A DNA stretch of 64,000 nt from Bacteroidota bacterium. Lineage in GTDB: Bacteria; Bacteroidota; Bacteroidia; Chitinophagales; Saprospiraceae. The stretch covers positions 50,148-114,147 of the forward strand of contig JAKOVW010000011.1 in assembly GCA_029781865.1 (NCBI GenBank). The letters are read 5' to 3'. Numbering within the stretch: position 1 is the stretch's first letter; each line of letters starts with the position of its first letter. Below are positions 62,961 through 64,000 of the stretch, piece by piece. Both the position numbers and the translations under genes were made by a program. The notes beneath the pieces are model-generated. The model was given only the letters and a program-made list of their open reading frames with translations. It was not told where the DNA came from and did not search any database.

Positions 62961-63345
62961 TTTCACCCCTTCGGGGTTAGATGTATCGCTGCAATTGTGA
63001 TTCCGTTGCTACAATCATGCTACCCCTACAATCATGTCACCCCCTTCAGGGTTGGATTGACGATTATGAATTAGAATTATTATTTCCAATCAGTTTATTC
63101 AACCTCGAAGAGGTGACATTTTTGTAGCACATCATCACATTCATGTTGAACCCTGAAAGGGTGACATTATTTTCTCAACATTTATTTCAATCCCTCGGGG
63201 TTGGATTGACGGTTATGAATTAGAATTATTACTTTCAAACCGTTTATTCAACCTCGAAGAGGTGACATTTTTGTAGCACATCATCACATTCATGTTGAAC
63301 CCTGAAAGGGTGACATTGCTTTTTCAACATTTATTTCCCCCTCTT
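62961..63345. repeat. Array of short REP-like palindromes including a 149-bp direct duplication
   Basis: Small hairpins recur: ACCCCTTCGGGGTT, CCCTTCAGGG, ACCTCGAAGAGGT, ACCCTGAAAGGGT and CCCTCGGGG, each often followed by GACATT or preceded by its complement. A block starting GTTGGATTGACG at 63051 is repeated from 63200 (149 bases apart) with few differences up to about 63335. This CCC-TTC-GGG type of palindrome is common between genes in Bacteroidota and is often mobilised by REP-associated transposases; none is in the window. Confidence 0.85.
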
Positions 63346-63357
63346 GATTTTTTAGTA

Positions 63358-64000
63358 TTATCTTATCAATGTCACATCACCTGCTTTTACTTTCTTCTCT
63401 GAACCATGTATTTGATATTGTAGCAAATACGGATATACCCCTGGATTCATCTGGATATTTTGTGATTTGCCATCCCATCCATTGTCTTTGTTTGTTGATT
63501 CAAACAATAAATTTCCCCAGCGATCGAAAATCTGAAGATCGTAAGAATCAATTTGATCACAATTAAATCCCGGTAGAAATACATCATTGATGTTATCGCC
63601 ATTTGGTGAAAATGCATTCGGCAAATAAATGTCGGTTTGAATTTGCGATACGGATAAATTTAAGTTGGCCGGCACGGCACAAGGTCCATCGGTACTTATT
63701 GTAAATCGCGTATTAGCCGTTGATTTAAGAATGACTCTGCTGCATGGCGGATCAAGACATTCAATGTATGAAGATGGAGTCCAGATATAATTGGTTCCAC
63801 CGGAAGCAGTGAAACTAAGTTCCTTACATGGATTAACCAGTGTATCGCCGGTCACTTGTACGACTTGTTTTGGCAGTACATGAATGTCTAAACTGTCCAA
63901 CCATTGCTTGCAGTCATCTGATGCCTGCAGATAGATGCGATCATTCCCTATTGAAGTGGAATAATAATGCGTGCTCTGATTATGAGGATTATCCAGCATT
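63358..64000 (-). CDS. Large surface/secreted protein, C-terminal part with CHU_C sorting domain (5' end outside window)
   Basis: The frame is open to the right edge; 213 C-terminal residues are visible. Beta-rich repeats with four Cys (about 1-125) precede the gliding-motility-associated C-terminal domain (about 130-213): LPNAFSPNGDNINDVFLPG, SYDLQIFDRWGNLLFES, NGWDG, NPGVYPYLLQYQ and the end AGDVTLIR. This domain (CHU_C, type B) targets proteins for type IX secretion. Function of the rest cannot be seen. The 3' end abuts the REP-like array. Confidence 0.93.
   Translation of the reverse strand, partial: MLDNPHNQSTHYYSTSIGNDRIYLQASDDCKQWLDSLDIHVLPKQVVQVTGDTLVNPCKELSFTASGGTNYIWTPSSYIECLDPPCSRVILKSTANTRFTISTDGPCAVPANLNLSVSQIQTDIYLPNAFSPNGDNINDVFLPGFNCDQIDSYDLQIFDRWGNLLFESTNKDNGWDGKSQNIQMNPGVYPYLLQYQIHGSEKKVKAGDVTLIR

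Noticed and set aside
62961..63345. CRISPR-like spacing of short repeats
   Set aside because: The intervening sequence is itself duplicated and the repeats are palindromes of varying sequence, which fits REP elements rather than CRISPR.
1..64000. tRNA, rRNA or intact transposase genes
   Set aside because: No tRNA-like cloverleaf, rRNA core sequence or transposase motif was noticed in any gap; short or divergent RNAs could still be missed without a covariance search.

Overview
This 64 kb window is bacterial chromosome, almost certainly from a Bacteroidota member and probably a Saprospiraceae-like lineage. The phylum is supported by a GldB-type gliding lipoprotein, a PorV-like type IX secretion protein, a gliding-motility-associated (CHU_C) C-terminal sorting domain, DUF2723 and DUF4230 proteins, a TonB-dependent receptor with an N-terminal carboxypeptidase-regulatory domain, Bacteroidota-style promoters (TAnnTTTG -7 box) and the near absence of Shine-Dalgarno sequences. 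The family-level placement is inference. I saw no rRNA, tRNA, CRISPR array, prophage or intact insertion sequence.

Layout. 1-7.3 kb: end of nadE, Nfu iron-sulfur scaffold, exodeoxyribonuclease III, nadC with an outer-membrane barrel gene, gldB, a 2-oxoglutarate/iron oxygenase, tatA and an OmpH/Skp chaperone. 7.3-11.3 kb: carB (without its allosteric C-terminal domain) and a 2-hydroxyacid dehydrogenase. 11.4-20.4 kb: an export/uptake block of a TonB-dependent receptor, a 1359-residue secreted protein and a PorV-like protein. 20.5-24.3 kb: greA-HIT, ruvC, and a flippase-like/DUF3108/DUF4230 operon. 24.6-33.5 kb: a leftward block with DUF2723, rpiB, an M28 peptidase and two peptide-transporter families (POT and OPT). 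34-35.8 kb: pseudouridine synthase and thiL.

35.8-43.7 kb is visibly AT-richer, with long spacers. It holds a trehalose module (otsB, GH37 trehalase, and a trehalose-6-phosphate synthase fused to a membrane-bound sensor-like N-terminus), then a Crp/Fnr regulator and a tandem universal stress protein. A perfect palindrome after the Crp/Fnr gene is either its terminator or an Fnr-type operator in front of a promoter-like sequence.

43.7-56 kb: methyltransferase, membrane protein, di-heme peroxidase, a cyanophycin locus (cyanophycinase diverging from an NTF2-like gene and cyanophycin synthetase), a vanadium-haloperoxidase-like lipoprotein, small envelope proteins and two Hsp20 genes. 56.3-57.1 kb: a tandem array of 190-bp units. 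57.2-62.7 kb: LysM lytic transglycosylase, pheS-hisS and an O-antigen-ligase-like protein. 62.7-64 kb: a decayed CHU_C domain fragment, an array of short palindromes, and the 3' end of an intact CHU_C-domain gene running off the right edge.

The most unusual items are the sensor-fused trehalose synthase in a locus that also encodes trehalase, the palindrome/promoter arrangement behind the Crp/Fnr gene, two small membrane ORFs, and several families of structured intergenic repeats.
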